Assembly: GCF_010367455.1 (NCBI RefSeq)
Contig: NZ_WRPR01000002.1
Location: 1 to 64,000, forward strand
DNA length: 64,000 nucleotides
Direction: 5' to 3'
DNA from: Candidatus Laterigemmans baculatus
GTDB taxonomy: Bacteria; Planctomycetota; Planctomycetia; Pirellulales; Pirellulaceae
A model generated the notes under the pieces. It was not told where the DNA came from, ran no database searches, and was given only the letters and a program-made list of their open reading frames with translations. The translations under genes and the position numbers were made by a program. This document shows, piece after piece, positions 8,981-18,741 of the stretch. The first letter of the stretch is position 1; each line of letters opens with the position of its first letter.

Positions 8981-9667
8981 TCAGGCCGCATCGCGTCGGC
9001 CTCGGGAGCCAAGCTCAATCACGTATTCGTTCATCTGCCGTCCCTCGGAGGTGACGAACTGCTGCTTCAAACGAAACCCGTGATGCAGGTAAAAGGCATT
9101 CACCGCATCATTGGCGTCGCGGTCCGTGGTCAGGCAGACGGCTTGTACCCCAAACAGGGCCATCCGATCAAGAAAGCTTTCGATCAACCGGCCTCCGATA
9201 CCTTGGCCAGCGCAACGCGGATCGACCGCGATCGACATCAGCAGCGCCGCACCCTGGCGATTCTCTCCCTGTCCGCTCGACTCGCTGCGACGGAGCGAAT
9301 GCAGCACCCGGGGGAGAATCTGCGGCCGGCGGATAAGGGAAGGCAATGCAGCGATCGCAAACCGCAGAAACTGGCTGCGGATCAGACGCATAAAGCAACT
9401 CTGCGACTCTCCCACGCCGGCCGCAAAGCCAACGAGTCGGCCTTGGGGATCGCTGGCGGTCAGCACAAGACCCGTGGGGTCGCGCTCAATCGCCAGGTAC
9501 AGCGTTCGCAGGAAACGGGGGCCAAGCGAAGTCAGAAAGAAGTTCGGGAAAGCAGACATATGCAAGTCTGCCATGGCGGTGAGCTGATCGACTCGAGCGG
9601 TCTTGATAGAAATCGTCATCGCCGACCGCCCTCCCTGGCGGCTCCCGGAGTGATCCAGGCTGCTCAT
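8981..9667 (-). CDS. GNAT-family N-acetyltransferase
   Basis: A 228-residue acetyltransferase with the acetyl-CoA pyrophosphate-binding motif SIAVDPRCAGQGIGGRLIESFL near residue 138 and the typical C-terminal NAFYLHHGF segment. The start at 9667 is chosen because its ATG overlaps the stop of the upstream GT4 gene in an ATGA arrangement, which points to translational coupling; an ATG at 9619 is the alternative. It sits next to the DegT aminotransferase, so acetylation of the new amino group on the sugar nucleotide is the likely role, as in WecD- or PseH-type enzymes (inference). Confidence 0.85.
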   Translation of the reverse strand: MSSLDHSGSRQGGRSAMTISIKTARVDQLTAMADLHMSAFPNFFLTSLGPRFLRTLYLAIERDPTGLVLTASDPQGRLVGFAAGVGESQSCFMRLIRSQFLRFAIAALPSLIRRPQILPRVLHSLRRSESSGQGENRQGAALLMSIAVDPRCAGQGIGGRLIESFLDRMALFGVQAVCLTTDRDANDAVNAFYLHHGFRLKQQFVTSEGRQMNEYVIELGSRGRRDAA

Positions 9668-10932
9668 GGGGCACTCGCGAGGGCTGTGGGATGAGCGTTC
9701 GCACCGGCAGCCGATTCCAAGATGTCGGCGAGTCTGGACACGCACTGTTGACGGCCGAAATGCTCGACAGCGTAGAGCCGCCCCGCGGCACCCTTTTGGA
9801 GAGCCTCGCGTGGGCGATCGAGCATCGTGAGCACGGCTTGGCCCAGCGCCAGCGGATCGGCGGGCTGGACGATGGACCCGCAATCGGCTCGCCGGATCAC
9901 CGCGGCCGTCTCACTCGCCTCTTCGACCGCTGCGATGATCGGGCGGCCGGCCAGCATGTAGGCGATCATTTTGCTCGGAACGCTGGCGCTGGCACCGCCC
10001 GCACAAGTCGGCAGCAGCATCACGTCCGCCAAACCTTGGACATCATTGAAGTCTTCGTTGCGGAGCGGATGGATGAACTGCACGTTCTCGAGTTGTCGTT
10101 GGGCTGCGAGGGCCTCCAGCCTCTGCCGTTCGCTGCCGTCGCCCGCGATCACGAATCGCACGTCCGCGCGACCCGCGATTGAACTGGCCGCGTCGAGGAT
10201 GGAATCGACATTGGCGGTTGATCCAATGTTGCCCGCAAACATCGCCACACGGGTCTCGGCAGGGATCCCCAAGGCACTGCGAAGCCGGTTTTCCCGGCTG
10301 GTGGGTTTGACGCGATCGGCATCCATCCAGTTGGGAACCGTGTGCAGCCGCTCCGGAGGGACCCCACGATCGTCCCGGTACAAGTTGGTGAATGCCGGGC
10401 AGATCGTGGCGATGGCCTGAGCTCGCCTCGCCACGTAACCGTCCGTCCGTCGCAACAGATTCGCCAGAGGGCCGCGGGGAGAGATTCCGCTGGTCAGGGT
10501 CGCCGCTTCGGGATGAACGTCTTGCACCGAGAGGACGAAGGGGATCCCCCGCAGACACCGGATCAAGGGCAGGCCGAGACCACCCAGCACTGGCCAGGTG
10601 TTTGCATAGATGATATCGGCCCGGTTGAAAAACGCGGCAAGGCTTGAGAACGTTCCGAATGCCGCATACTCGAGGGATCGGCCGACGAGGGAGCGGCGCG
10701 GCAAAAAGGGAACCGGCAGACGCACGATCTCATAGCCGTCCGCATGTTTCTCGGACTGAGGGAACCAGCGGCTGTAACCCGCCATGACGCGTGAACCCGG
10801 ACGCGTCGGCATGGGGGCCACGACACGCACATCATGTCCTCGTTGCACCAAACCAGCTGCAAGGTCGGCGCTCGTGCCGGCCGATGTGACTGGCTCCGGC
10901 GGAAAGACGCAGCTGAGAATCAGTACACGCAC
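9664..10932 (-). CDS. family 4 glycosyltransferase (WcaI-like)
   Basis: A retaining GT-B transferase of 422 residues. The N-terminal acceptor domain starts MRVLILSCVFPPEP, followed by TSADLAAGLVQRGHDVRVV. The C-terminal nucleotide-binding domain has VAMFAGNIGS near residue 228, RFVIAGDGSERQRLEALA near 258 and LLPTCAGGASASVPSKMIAYMLAGRPIIA near 305, including the family proline-serine-lysine segment. This pattern resembles WcaI-type colanic-acid transferases. It overlaps the downstream GNAT gene by four bases. Donor and linkage are unknown. Confidence 0.9.
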   Translation of the reverse strand: MRVLILSCVFPPEPVTSAGTSADLAAGLVQRGHDVRVVAPMPTRPGSRVMAGYSRWFPQSEKHADGYEIVRLPVPFLPRRSLVGRSLEYAAFGTFSSLAAFFNRADIIYANTWPVLGGLGLPLIRCLRGIPFVLSVQDVHPEAATLTSGISPRGPLANLLRRTDGYVARRAQAIATICPAFTNLYRDDRGVPPERLHTVPNWMDADRVKPTSRENRLRSALGIPAETRVAMFAGNIGSTANVDSILDAASSIAGRADVRFVIAGDGSERQRLEALAAQRQLENVQFIHPLRNEDFNDVQGLADVMLLPTCAGGASASVPSKMIAYMLAGRPIIAAVEEASETAAVIRRADCGSIVQPADPLALGQAVLTMLDRPREALQKGAAGRLYAVEHFGRQQCVSRLADILESAAGANAHPTALASAP

Positions 10933-11002
10933 CTAAAACTCTCCTTCCGTGGAACTCCAGGTCCCCTGGCCGCTGGCCATGGGGAGCCGACGTCGGCTCG
11001 TT

Positions 11003-12178
11003 CTATGCCGCCTGCCTGGATGGCTCGGCGACCGCCGCCTCCAGGATTGCCCGCAGGGTCCTCGTGGCGGTTTTGACGTGACCATCGAGCTGATCCGCTC
11101 GCCGCCGTGCGGCGATTTGTAAGCGTCGCCGCAGCTCCGCGTCGGTCATGCTCCGTTCGATCGCAGCTGCGATCGACGTGGGATCATAGGGATCAAAGTA
11201 AACCGCCGCATCACCAGCCATCTCCGGCATCGCGCCGATGTCGGAGCTTGCGATCACCGCACCCGCGGAGAGAGCCTCCATGAGAGCAGTCGGACAATTT
11301 TCACAGGTCGACGGAAAAGCAAACAGTTCGCAGCGAGCGAGAAGTGAGGGGATATCCGCCGGTTGGATGTCACCGAGCAATTGGATGCGATCGGAACAGC
11401 CCAAACGCTCGATCGTGGCGATGATCTTTTCTCGATAGCGGCTGCCGGTATAGACCCCTCCGGCAATCAGCAGCTGAACATCTTGCATCGCGGTATGATC
11501 CCGCAGCCGTGCAAATCCCTCGACCAGTTCGACGATGTTCTTGTAAGGCTGAAGATGGGACACGCAGAGCAGGAACCGCGAGGGCAACTGCAGCGGCGCT
11601 CCCGAGGGTGCCTGCCGGTTCGGAAGGTCGCGATCCACGGCCCGCGGAATGACCGTGAACCGCTGGCGTGGCAGCTTCAGCGAAGTGCTGAGCAGGTCGG
11701 CGAAATCGTTGGATCCCACGATGATCCGCTCCGCGCGGCGGCTGGCTCGATGCACGGCATGAGCCAAGATCCGGAAGCGCAGCCATGACTTCAAGCCGAC
11801 ACGCCGCCATCCGCAATGCGATGAAAACGGGGCCGCGTTTTGAAAAACCACCGTGGTCGGAATCCGGATCCCGCGGGGAACCGTGTTGCCGGGACAGAAC
11901 AGCACATCGGGCTGATGATCGCAAAGTAGTTTGGGCAGCGTGACGTGCTCGGCGAACTGCCTTCCGAGCATCCCTCGGTCCGCCTCCGGGAGCACGAGGA
12001 CCTGCAGTCCGGCGACCGGCGATGCGGCGAGGATCCGAGCTACGTACGGGGATGCAAAAAGCAACACCTGATGCTCCCGCAGCACACCCTGTTGCTCCCA
12101 GCATCGCAGCAGGCTTTGGAGGTTTTTCAGGCTCCCCCCGGAGGCTTTGAAAAGCGCGTTGATCGCTATTTTTGTCAT
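11003..12178 (-). CDS. family 4 glycosyltransferase
   Basis: A 391-residue GT-B enzyme. The N-terminus (KIAINALFKASGGSLKNLQSLL) has the GG loop that contacts the acceptor. The C-terminal half shows FLLCVSHLQPYKNIVELVEGFARL near residue 205, LLIAGGVYTGSRYREKI near 237 and FAFPSTCENCPTALMEALSAGAVIASS near 291. In the usual GT4 E-x7-E motif the first Glu (ENC) and the second (MEA) are both present. Its start overlaps the stop of the membrane-protein gene by four bases, so the two are translationally coupled. The substrate is unknown. Confidence 0.9.
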   Translation of the reverse strand: MTKIAINALFKASGGSLKNLQSLLRCWEQQGVLREHQVLLFASPYVARILAASPVAGLQVLVLPEADRGMLGRQFAEHVTLPKLLCDHQPDVLFCPGNTVPRGIRIPTTVVFQNAAPFSSHCGWRRVGLKSWLRFRILAHAVHRASRRAERIIVGSNDFADLLSTSLKLPRQRFTVIPRAVDRDLPNRQAPSGAPLQLPSRFLLCVSHLQPYKNIVELVEGFARLRDHTAMQDVQLLIAGGVYTGSRYREKIIATIERLGCSDRIQLLGDIQPADIPSLLARCELFAFPSTCENCPTALMEALSAGAVIASSDIGAMPEMAGDAAVYFDPYDPTSIAAAIERSMTDAELRRRLQIAARRRADQLDGHVKTATRTLRAILEAAVAEPSRQAA

Positions 12179-13710
12179 GCCGTCTGTTGTCCACGTCGGA
12201 GGACGTCATGGTGGAAATGGGGAACCGAACCGATGCGATGCACGACGATAAGGATCCCGCAGCCCATCAGTCCGCGGATGAGATTCATGTCGCCGTACCA
12301 AAGCCAGAGCATGGAGACGGTCACAACGCATCCGTAAAGGACGCGATTGCCCAACCCATGACCCTGCGCCAGGAGTTCGCAACGTGTGACGAAGAAGCCC
12401 ATCAAGGCCATGATGGCGAACACGCCCAAAATGCCAAAATTGTTATACGGGACGACGCAGGGGTGCACGCCTCCTCCACAGAGCGGGTCGTACCACCAGT
12501 TGGGCGAATTGGTACCATCCATGGGCCTCTTGTAACCCACTGCCTGCGTGATCATTCCCGGTGGCAGACTGAGCAGGTAGTCCACATAGGTGCTTCCATG
12601 CTTGAGATCGATGTCGGATCTCGCTTCCTCGGCGACCATGCCCAAATTCGTTAGCAGCACACCGGTCCAGGTGTTCAAGGTTAACGCCCGCTTGGGGATG
12701 GTCGATAGCTCCGCCAATGCGCTCTCGCCGGTGCTCAGCGTGGAGCGAAGGAATCCAAGGGAGATGAGGACGCAAATGATCGCAATTGAAGGCACCGTGA
12801 CGTACGCCGCGCGGCGCAGCTTTTCGCGGTTTCGCAGCAGCCAGTTTTTGCTTTGGTGACCGCTGGTCAGGTAAAGCGCAACGATACCAGCCAGCAAACC
12901 CGTGCATTCACGGTCGCCCCGCATGAGCTGGAGCACCACCACGATATAGAGGCTGGCAGCGGCTATCCAGATGCGTTTCTCGCCACGCCGCTTACTTCCC
13001 GAGGGCTCGTTCTCACTATCGATGTAGAGCAGAATCAGGATCAGGTATGAAACCAGAAACGACGCGTTGAAGTTTAGATTCGCGCCGGCGGATGTTGCCG
13101 CTTCCGACGCATAACTGGCCTCCCAGATCGTTTTGCTGGGGGCCGATAGCTGGGATAGCAATACCGCAGCTACCAGCAGGATAAAGAAGGGAACTGCCGA
13201 GAGGACTCGCGGACGGGGTTGCGTGGACTCTCGCGGAGGTTGGACACCGATTGCTGATCGAAGGTGAATCCCACAGGCAAGCCCCGTCAAACCGCAAATG
13301 CCGATCCACACCATCCTGGCATTGAGCACGGGGTCCAGGCACAGCGGCACCGCCATGGGCGTCTCCCACCAGACGAAGTCCTGGTCGAAGAGATACCCGA
13401 CTGTCGCGCTGAACGGCAACGCGTAGAGAAACAGCGTCAGGCGAGGGAGAATGCTGAACGCGGTTGTGGATGCGGTGAGCAGTGCCAGAGCGGTGAGCAT
13501 CGCCGCCATCAGAACGACAGCCCGGAGGGGCGGTACGCTATCGCTGACAAGAATCCCACAGGCGACCAACCCGCCCAGAGCCCAGCTGGCCGCTTGATAG
13601 CCGCTCGAGATCTTCGCCGACCGAGCCATGCCGGGAAGGGCAGCGTGGCGGGGCGGCGGAATTTCGGCAAACATGCCGCCGATCGCCGGCGATGTTTTAG
13701 ATCCGATCAC
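12175..13710 (-). CDS. polytopic membrane protein, Wzy-like polysaccharide polymerase
   Basis: A 511-residue protein with about 11-12 hydrophobic segments (for example around residues 37-55, 63-85, 91-110, 128-146, 167-185, 204-222, 252-270 and 400-480) and a large polar loop around residues 330-420. Sequence identity to a named family cannot be read by eye. Position between two GT4 genes, membrane topology and a large extracytoplasmic loop are what one expects of the repeat-unit polymerase in a Wzx/Wzy system. It overlaps the downstream GT4 gene by four bases (ATGA). A second polymerase/ligase-type protein is encoded at 21283. Confidence 0.7.
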   Translation of the reverse strand: MIGSKTSPAIGGMFAEIPPPRHAALPGMARSAKISSGYQAASWALGGLVACGILVSDSVPPLRAVVLMAAMLTALALLTASTTAFSILPRLTLFLYALPFSATVGYLFDQDFVWWETPMAVPLCLDPVLNARMVWIGICGLTGLACGIHLRSAIGVQPPRESTQPRPRVLSAVPFFILLVAAVLLSQLSAPSKTIWEASYASEAATSAGANLNFNASFLVSYLILILLYIDSENEPSGSKRRGEKRIWIAAASLYIVVVLQLMRGDRECTGLLAGIVALYLTSGHQSKNWLLRNREKLRRAAYVTVPSIAIICVLISLGFLRSTLSTGESALAELSTIPKRALTLNTWTGVLLTNLGMVAEEARSDIDLKHGSTYVDYLLSLPPGMITQAVGYKRPMDGTNSPNWWYDPLCGGGVHPCVVPYNNFGILGVFAIMALMGFFVTRCELLAQGHGLGNRVLYGCVVTVSMLWLWYGDMNLIRGLMGCGILIVVHRIGSVPHFHHDVLRRGQQTA

Positions 13711-13722
13711 GTTTGACCCTGG

Positions 13723-14535
13723 TTAGCTGTGCTTGACGCCTAGGACGTGGTATCCCACCGTGGCCGTCTGTTCGAGTTGCAGTGCATCGAGCGGTCTGGC
13801 GCAGAGCGGAAGCAAGATGCGGAAAAGCGGTAGGGTCAGGAGCCAACCCAACCCGAGAAGTGGCCAGTAGCGGGTGTGTTGGCGTGCAAACTTCGGACGG
13901 AGGTAGGCGCTGCACCGCTCACCTTCTTGAGCGAGCAATCCAAAGAAACCTCGGTTGCGTTCAATGCTGGCCACTTGGACGCCCACCTCCGGCAGGAATT
14001 TCTGATACCAATGAGGTGTGTAGCCGCCATAGAAATGATAGGGCTCCTGGTGCAGTTCGGAGCCTTGGGGTGCCGACAGAATCAGCTTGCCGCCAGGACG
14101 GAGCAGTCGCGACATCTCGCGTATCGCAGCGATGGGCTCCGGAACATGCTCGAGAACCTCGGTGCAGAGAATTGCATCGAAGGATTCATCGGCAGCAGGG
14201 ATCGCAGTGATATCCGAGGTATAAGTGAGCGGAGTATAGCTGCCGATGGTGGCAGGCTCCTGGCCAAAGTCCTGCGAGGAATATTCGCAGTGTTGAAAGA
14301 GGTGCCGGTAGGGACCACAACCGGCGCCCACATCCAGGATTCGAGTGCCAGGTGCGAGCTGTGAGGCTTGCTGCTGCACCCACCGGTCGCGGTTATAGCG
14401 ATTGAATCTCGTGAACGAGTGGAGCCAGCGGGGTAGTCGCCGTCCGCTCCCGACGCCCGCTGCGCCCTGTCCGGCTTTCGGGGTCGCGATGGTTTCCGAA
14501 AGCGTTTGCCGTGAACCGGTCAATGTGGCGGACAT
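13723..14535 (-). CDS. class I SAM-dependent methyltransferase
   Basis: A 270-residue methyltransferase of the UbiE/Methyltransf_11 type. It shows the SAM motif I ILDVGAGCGPYRHLF near residue 69, an acidic motif II region, DAILCTEVLEHVPEP near 123 and the LLRPGGKLILSAP segment near 147. The C-terminal 60 residues are hydrophobic and may contact the membrane. It is the first gene of the minus-strand block 14535-7029, only 12 bp from the Wzy-like gene, and probably methylates a sugar of the glycan or its lipid-linked precursor (inference). Confidence 0.88.
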   Translation of the reverse strand: MSATLTGSRQTLSETIATPKAGQGAAGVGSGRRLPRWLHSFTRFNRYNRDRWVQQQASQLAPGTRILDVGAGCGPYRHLFQHCEYSSQDFGQEPATIGSYTPLTYTSDITAIPAADESFDAILCTEVLEHVPEPIAAIREMSRLLRPGGKLILSAPQGSELHQEPYHFYGGYTPHWYQKFLPEVGVQVASIERNRGFFGLLAQEGERCSAYLRPKFARQHTRYWPLLGLGWLLTLPLFRILLPLCARPLDALQLEQTATVGYHVLGVKHS

Positions 14536-14806
14536 CCGATGCGTTCCCCGTGAGTTGGGTTGGCTTAATCAAAGAGCGATTTAGGTAGCACTCATCATTC
14601 CATGTGCGGCTGCGAACTATCAGCCCGAGTGTTCAATTCTGTCAATCCCGATTTTTTCGACTGGCCTTCGAATCCGGGGCGGTTTCGAATCACCGTTCCC
14701 CGCTTTGGAGGCATTTGCTACGTTCCGCGGGGTCCGATTTCCCCGGGGAAGCGGGCGGCTCGGATGGCGGCCGGTGTGAGAGCCCCGAACAAAAAGTAGA
14801 AGCGGG

Positions 14807-16195
14807 ATGAGAGCGACATCTGAGGCGACCGGTAGCAGCGCTAAATGGAGCGGCCCGTCGATCGCATTTTTCGCGGGGATCCGTGGGCGTGGCCTCATGC
14901 AGGAAACGGCGTGGCTGGCCTTGGGGAAACTCTTGGCGGCCGTCGGTGCGATTGCAGCGGTTCGCTTCCTGACCGACGCGCTGCCGCCGGCTGAATATGG
15001 TGATTTGATGTTGGGCGTGTCCGGTGCGATGCTGGCCCAGTCGTTCTTGTTCTCGCCGCTCTCGACGACCCTCCAGCGGTTCTACATCGCTTCTTGTGAA
15101 AACGAGACCGGTTGGGGGTATTGGCGTGCCGCGATGTTGGCGCTTAGCGTCGTCATCGGTTTGGTGCTGCTCGTGGGGCTTGCGCTGATTCTGGGGCTGA
15201 CCGTGATGGGGCACTGGGAAACGTGGCCGTTAATCGCTGCCACGATCCTCTTTGCTATCGCTGTCGGAGTGGGGGGAATATTTGACGGGATCCAGAATGC
15301 TGCCCGGAATCGGCGGCTGGTTGCGGTCCATCAAGCCATCGACCCATGGCTGCGGATCGGCATGGCGCTCGCTTTGACGACTTGGATGGGAGCGATCGGT
15401 TGGGCCGGGATGGCCGGTTTCGCGCTCGCATCTGCCCTGACGGTCGGTTCGCGATGGTGGTTTTTCCAGCCGCAGCGGCAGGCTTTCCGCCGCCAGTCCG
15501 GGTCGGTCCGCGAGAGTCGCATCGAGATGCTCGCTTACGCCTGGCCGATTGTGTGTTGGGGATTTTGCTTATGGGTCACGGGCGCCTGTGATCGTTGGAC
15601 GTTGCGGATCTTCTCCGACGCGGCGGAAGTGGGGCAGTACGCCGTCCTCTTCCAGCTGGGGATCTACCCGTTGCTGATGATCACCGATCTGGTCCAGCAA
15701 CTGCTGAGCCCCCTCTTCTTCAGCCGCGCCGGCGATGGCCGCGATCGCCAGCGGATGCAAAACGTGTTTCAGCTCCAGTGGTATGTGTTGGCCGGCACGT
15801 TCCCCTTGGTAATCGCGGCGACGGCGACGGCCTGGCTTCTGAGCGACTGGATCTTGTACTTTTTTGCCGCTCCGGCTTATCGAGACTGCGCTCCTCTGTT
15901 GCCGCTGATGACGTTTGCCGGCGGGCTGGCCGCGAGCGAGCGAGTGGCCGGGTTGGCGTTGGTCTGCGGCCGCAGTGTGCAGCCGCTCTTGCCGGTTCGC
16001 GTCGGAGGCAGCCTGCTGATCTGCGGGCTGTGTCTGATCGGCGGAGCCTGGCAGGGAATGACGGGAATCGTCGGGGCGCTGCTGGCCGGGCACGCGGTGA
16101 TGTGTGCTTGGACGCTGTGGTTGGTCCGCCGCGAAGGGGCGCAGTGGAACGCGCCTCGGGCCGTCGTCGAGCCGCCTCTCGCGACCGCTGCCTAA
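14807..16195 (+). CDS. Wzx-like lipopolysaccharide/oligosaccharide flippase
   Basis: A 462-residue integral membrane protein with about 12-14 hydrophobic helices and the gross topology of the MATE/polysaccharide-transport superfamily. It would flip undecaprenyl-linked repeat units to the periplasm. The first 30 residues up to MQETAWLALGK are polar, so the ATG at 14897 is a possible alternative start. It is transcribed away from the minus-strand GT block, with a 271-bp divergent intergenic region between them that holds no gene. Family assignment rests on topology and context more than on a motif. Confidence 0.8.
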   Translation: MRATSEATGSSAKWSGPSIAFFAGIRGRGLMQETAWLALGKLLAAVGAIAAVRFLTDALPPAEYGDLMLGVSGAMLAQSFLFSPLSTTLQRFYIASCENETGWGYWRAAMLALSVVIGLVLLVGLALILGLTVMGHWETWPLIAATILFAIAVGVGGIFDGIQNAARNRRLVAVHQAIDPWLRIGMALALTTWMGAIGWAGMAGFALASALTVGSRWWFFQPQRQAFRRQSGSVRESRIEMLAYAWPIVCWGFCLWVTGACDRWTLRIFSDAAEVGQYAVLFQLGIYPLLMITDLVQQLLSPLFFSRAGDGRDRQRMQNVFQLQWYVLAGTFPLVIAATATAWLLSDWILYFFAAPAYRDCAPLLPLMTFAGGLAASERVAGLALVCGRSVQPLLPVRVGGSLLICGLCLIGGAWQGMTGIVGALLAGHAVMCAWTLWLVRREGAQWNAPRAVVEPPLATAA

Positions 16196-16248
16196 TCTCG
16201 CTCCGAGTCGCGGCCCTTTCCGGTTCGCGGCCCCTTCTGGTTCGCGGG

Positions 16249-16280
16249 GCTCCTCACTCGGCGTGGGCCGGGTGAGGAGC
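16249..16280. terminator. possible bidirectional hairpin between convergent genes
   Basis: Nine-base arms GCTCCTCAC (16249-16257) and GTGAGGAGC (16272-16280) are separated by 14 bases, lying between the convergent flippase and methyltransferase genes. There is no T-tract, so this is only a candidate. Confidence 0.35.
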
Positions 16281-16298
16281 GATCTGGAGCAGGACGCC

Positions 16299-17363
16299 TT
16301 AGGCGGCGCGGGCGGCTGCCGCCGGTGCTTTCTTGCGGACCATCAGGATGATGTGATCGCGTTTCACCGCCTCGAAATCCCCGGCCTGCTCGAAGTAGCT
16401 CCAAAACGTTTCAGCGCTCACGTACCGCTGGAATTCGTGATTGCCATACTCGTCAAAAGTATTGCACCAGGTCGTTTTGAAGTCGGGCATCGAGGGCTGA
16501 TAGATTGCCAACCGAGCGCCGCGAGCGACGTATTTGATCAGCGGCGTATGACCGAGCGTGCTGGTGATGCCGGTGAAAGCCAACAGTTGATAGCGATCCC
16601 ACTTCGAGATGCGAGCGCGGACGCAGTCGGCCCAACGGCGGCGGATTTTTCCCAGCATCCGCGTCGATTTCGCATAATGCGTCGCCAGCATCAGGCCCTC
16701 GCTGCGGAGCACGCGAGCCAGTTCTCTGACCGTGGCGGCCGAGTCGCGGGTGTGCTGAATCACTCCTTCGCAGTAGACCATGTCGAGCTGGTCATCGGCC
16801 AAGGGAAGACGAGTGAGATCGCCTTGCACACCGAACCAGTGGGGATGATGGCGAAGCTTCCTCGCCGCGACATCGATCGCCCCGCTCAGGTCGATCGAGA
16901 GCACGTGTCCCCCCTGCTTGAGCAGCCACTGGGATTGATCTCCGGCGCCGGCCCCCGCATCGAGCGTGAACTGGCCGCTGATCTGTTCGAGTGGTAGCCC
17001 GTAGCGTTCGGCGACTCGCCAACGCAGGTCGGCTTCGGTCCGGGGCGTCGAGTTCCAACTCCACTGGAAGGCGAAGTGGTCGACCGTGGCTTCGCCCTGA
17101 AAATCTTCGCTTTCGGCGTGCGGCACTTGATGCCCCGAAGCGCGGAGCCAATCGGCGTGGCGGTGGGCCGATTCGGGAGTCAGCCGCGCGACTGAATCGA
17201 CGATCGGCCAGGCCCAGCGTTGGTCGTCACGGACGAGGAACCCACAGATTGGGACCCCCGCAGGAGTCCGCGCCTGAACGATGGGGCGGAGGGGCGCGCC
17301 GTCGGTCGGATCACGCCATTGAATTCGATCGAACAGCGTCTGTTGTGCGACATCCATGTCCAT
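16299..17363 (-). CDS. class I SAM-dependent methyltransferase
   Basis: A 354-residue protein. The first 90 residues are unlike the core and may be a Trm112/zinc-free substrate-binding lead-in (YcaR-like DPTDGAPLRP near residue 17). The catalytic domain has TLDAGAGAGDQSQWLL near residue 133, LSIDLSGAIDVA near 155, DMVYCEGVIQHT near 195 and LARVLRSEGLMLATHY near 215. The start at 17363 (MDMDVAQQ) is preferred over 17465 because the extra 34 codons look non-native. It stands alone on the minus strand inside the polysaccharide locus; sugar methylation is a plausible role. Confidence 0.85.
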   Translation of the reverse strand: MDMDVAQQTLFDRIQWRDPTDGAPLRPIVQARTPAGVPICGFLVRDDQRWAWPIVDSVARLTPESAHRHADWLRASGHQVPHAESEDFQGEATVDHFAFQWSWNSTPRTEADLRWRVAERYGLPLEQISGQFTLDAGAGAGDQSQWLLKQGGHVLSIDLSGAIDVAARKLRHHPHWFGVQGDLTRLPLADDQLDMVYCEGVIQHTRDSAATVRELARVLRSEGLMLATHYAKSTRMLGKIRRRWADCVRARISKWDRYQLLAFTGITSTLGHTPLIKYVARGARLAIYQPSMPDFKTTWCNTFDEYGNHEFQRYVSAETFWSYFEQAGDFEAVKRDHIILMVRKKAPAAAARAA

Positions 17364-17607
17364 ACAACCGTGCGAAAGTGGAAGTGGTGAGGACTTTTCG
17401 AGAGGTGCAACGGGACCGCCAAGCGCGCAGGGGCGGCGCAGTTTGGAGACGAATCGTACCGGCACCTGTTCGTGGGGGGCAATCTCAAAACACCGCTCCC
17501 GAGAGCGGTTCCGATGGTTCCCTGCCCCGGTCCAACTATTGGTCTTTTCTCACCCCACTGGTGCGGATATGGTTTGCCGGTCAGATACCTCTCGGGAGAA
17601 GGCACGG

Positions 17608-18735
17608 ATGCTTTCGAAATCTTTGCAAATCCTAGGCATGGGCCTTGCGCTTGTGAGTGCTGGGTGCGCCACGACCGCCCATACTGCGGCGAGGCTCCCG
17701 GCTCAGCTGCAAGCGCCTCCGGCGCAAAGCGCTCAGCGAGTGGATCTCTCGCAGATGGCCACCACGGCGGTCCGCTCCGACACGCTCCATCCCGGAGACG
17801 TGGTTCAGGTCAGCGTGGCGACCGGGATTGAAGTCCGAGGGGCGCTCGAATGGGACGTCCGGGTCGCCGACTCCGGCGAGCTGAATCTGCCCATCATCGG
17901 CCCGGTGCCGGTCGGGGGACTCACGACCACCGAAGCGGCCGAGCGGATCACTCAGGAAGCGATCGGGCGGGGCAAGTACGTGGCTCCCAAGATCACGGTG
18001 GTGATCGAGAAGCCCCGGACGTACCAGGTCCGAGTCGTCGGCGCGGTCAATGAACCGGATACCTACGAGCTGCCGGCCGCGCGAAGCGACCTGCTGATGG
18101 CCCTGACTCGAGCGCGGGGGCTCGCCGATGACGCTGCGATGACGGTCGAGATCCGACACCCAGACTCGCCAGAGTTGGCGCTCGGCGGGGGTGCGGAGTT
18201 CGCCGGCGGCGAGATGCTCGCAGGAGACGGAACCCTGGGAGGCGAGGAGTCGCTCGGGGGAGACGTCGCCCAGGCGAGTTTCCGCAGAGCCGCCGGGCGG
18301 TCCCGCCGCGTCCGCGTGGATCTCAACGAGGTGGGGGAGATGTCGGCCGAGGAGCTGCGGTTGTATGACGGCAGCGTGGTGATGGTCTCTCGCCGCAGTC
18401 CCCGCCGGGTGAACGTGCTCGGGCTGGTCCGCGAACCGTCGGCGGTGGAGATGCCCGACGGGGAGGATCTGTACCTGCTCGATGCGATCGCGGCGGCCAA
18501 AGGAACGACCAATGGTGTCGCCAATCAAGTCAGGATCACGCGTCGCGTCGAGGGCGAGCCGGAACCGGTCATCATCGAGGCGACCTTGCGCGACGCCCGC
18601 CGCGGCGGCCCCAGCAATATTCGGCTCGCCCCAGGCGACGTCGTGACGGTGGAGCAGACTCCCTTGACCGTCGCGGTCGATACGATCACCACCTTCTTCC
18701 GGGTCGGTTTCAGCGCCGCCCTCCCAGGACTGTAG
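17608..18735 (+). CDS. polysaccharide export lipoprotein (Wza-like, Poly_export/SLBB)
   Basis: Outer-membrane or periplasmic channel component for capsule/exopolysaccharide export. The 375-residue product starts with a lipoprotein signal, MLSKSLQILGMGLALVSAGC, with lipobox VSAGC, so Cys20 is the lipidated residue. A Poly_export domain follows (LHPGDVVQVSV to VVIEKPRTYQVRVVGAV) and then SLBB-like segments including RRVNVLGLVREPSAVEMP near residue 265. The frame is open from 17356 but the ATG at 17608, with GGGAGAAGG just upstream, gives the signal peptide. The kinase gene begins six bases after the stop. Confidence 0.93.
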   Translation: MLSKSLQILGMGLALVSAGCATTAHTAARLPAQLQAPPAQSAQRVDLSQMATTAVRSDTLHPGDVVQVSVATGIEVRGALEWDVRVADSGELNLPIIGPVPVGGLTTTEAAERITQEAIGRGKYVAPKITVVIEKPRTYQVRVVGAVNEPDTYELPAARSDLLMALTRARGLADDAAMTVEIRHPDSPELALGGGAEFAGGEMLAGDGTLGGEESLGGDVAQASFRRAAGRSRRVRVDLNEVGEMSAEELRLYDGSVVMVSRRSPRRVNVLGLVREPSAVEMPDGEDLYLLDAIAAAKGTTNGVANQVRITRRVEGEPEPVIIEATLRDARRGGPSNIRLAPGDVVTVEQTPLTVAVDTITTFFRVGFSAALPGL

Positions 18736-18741
18736 AACGCG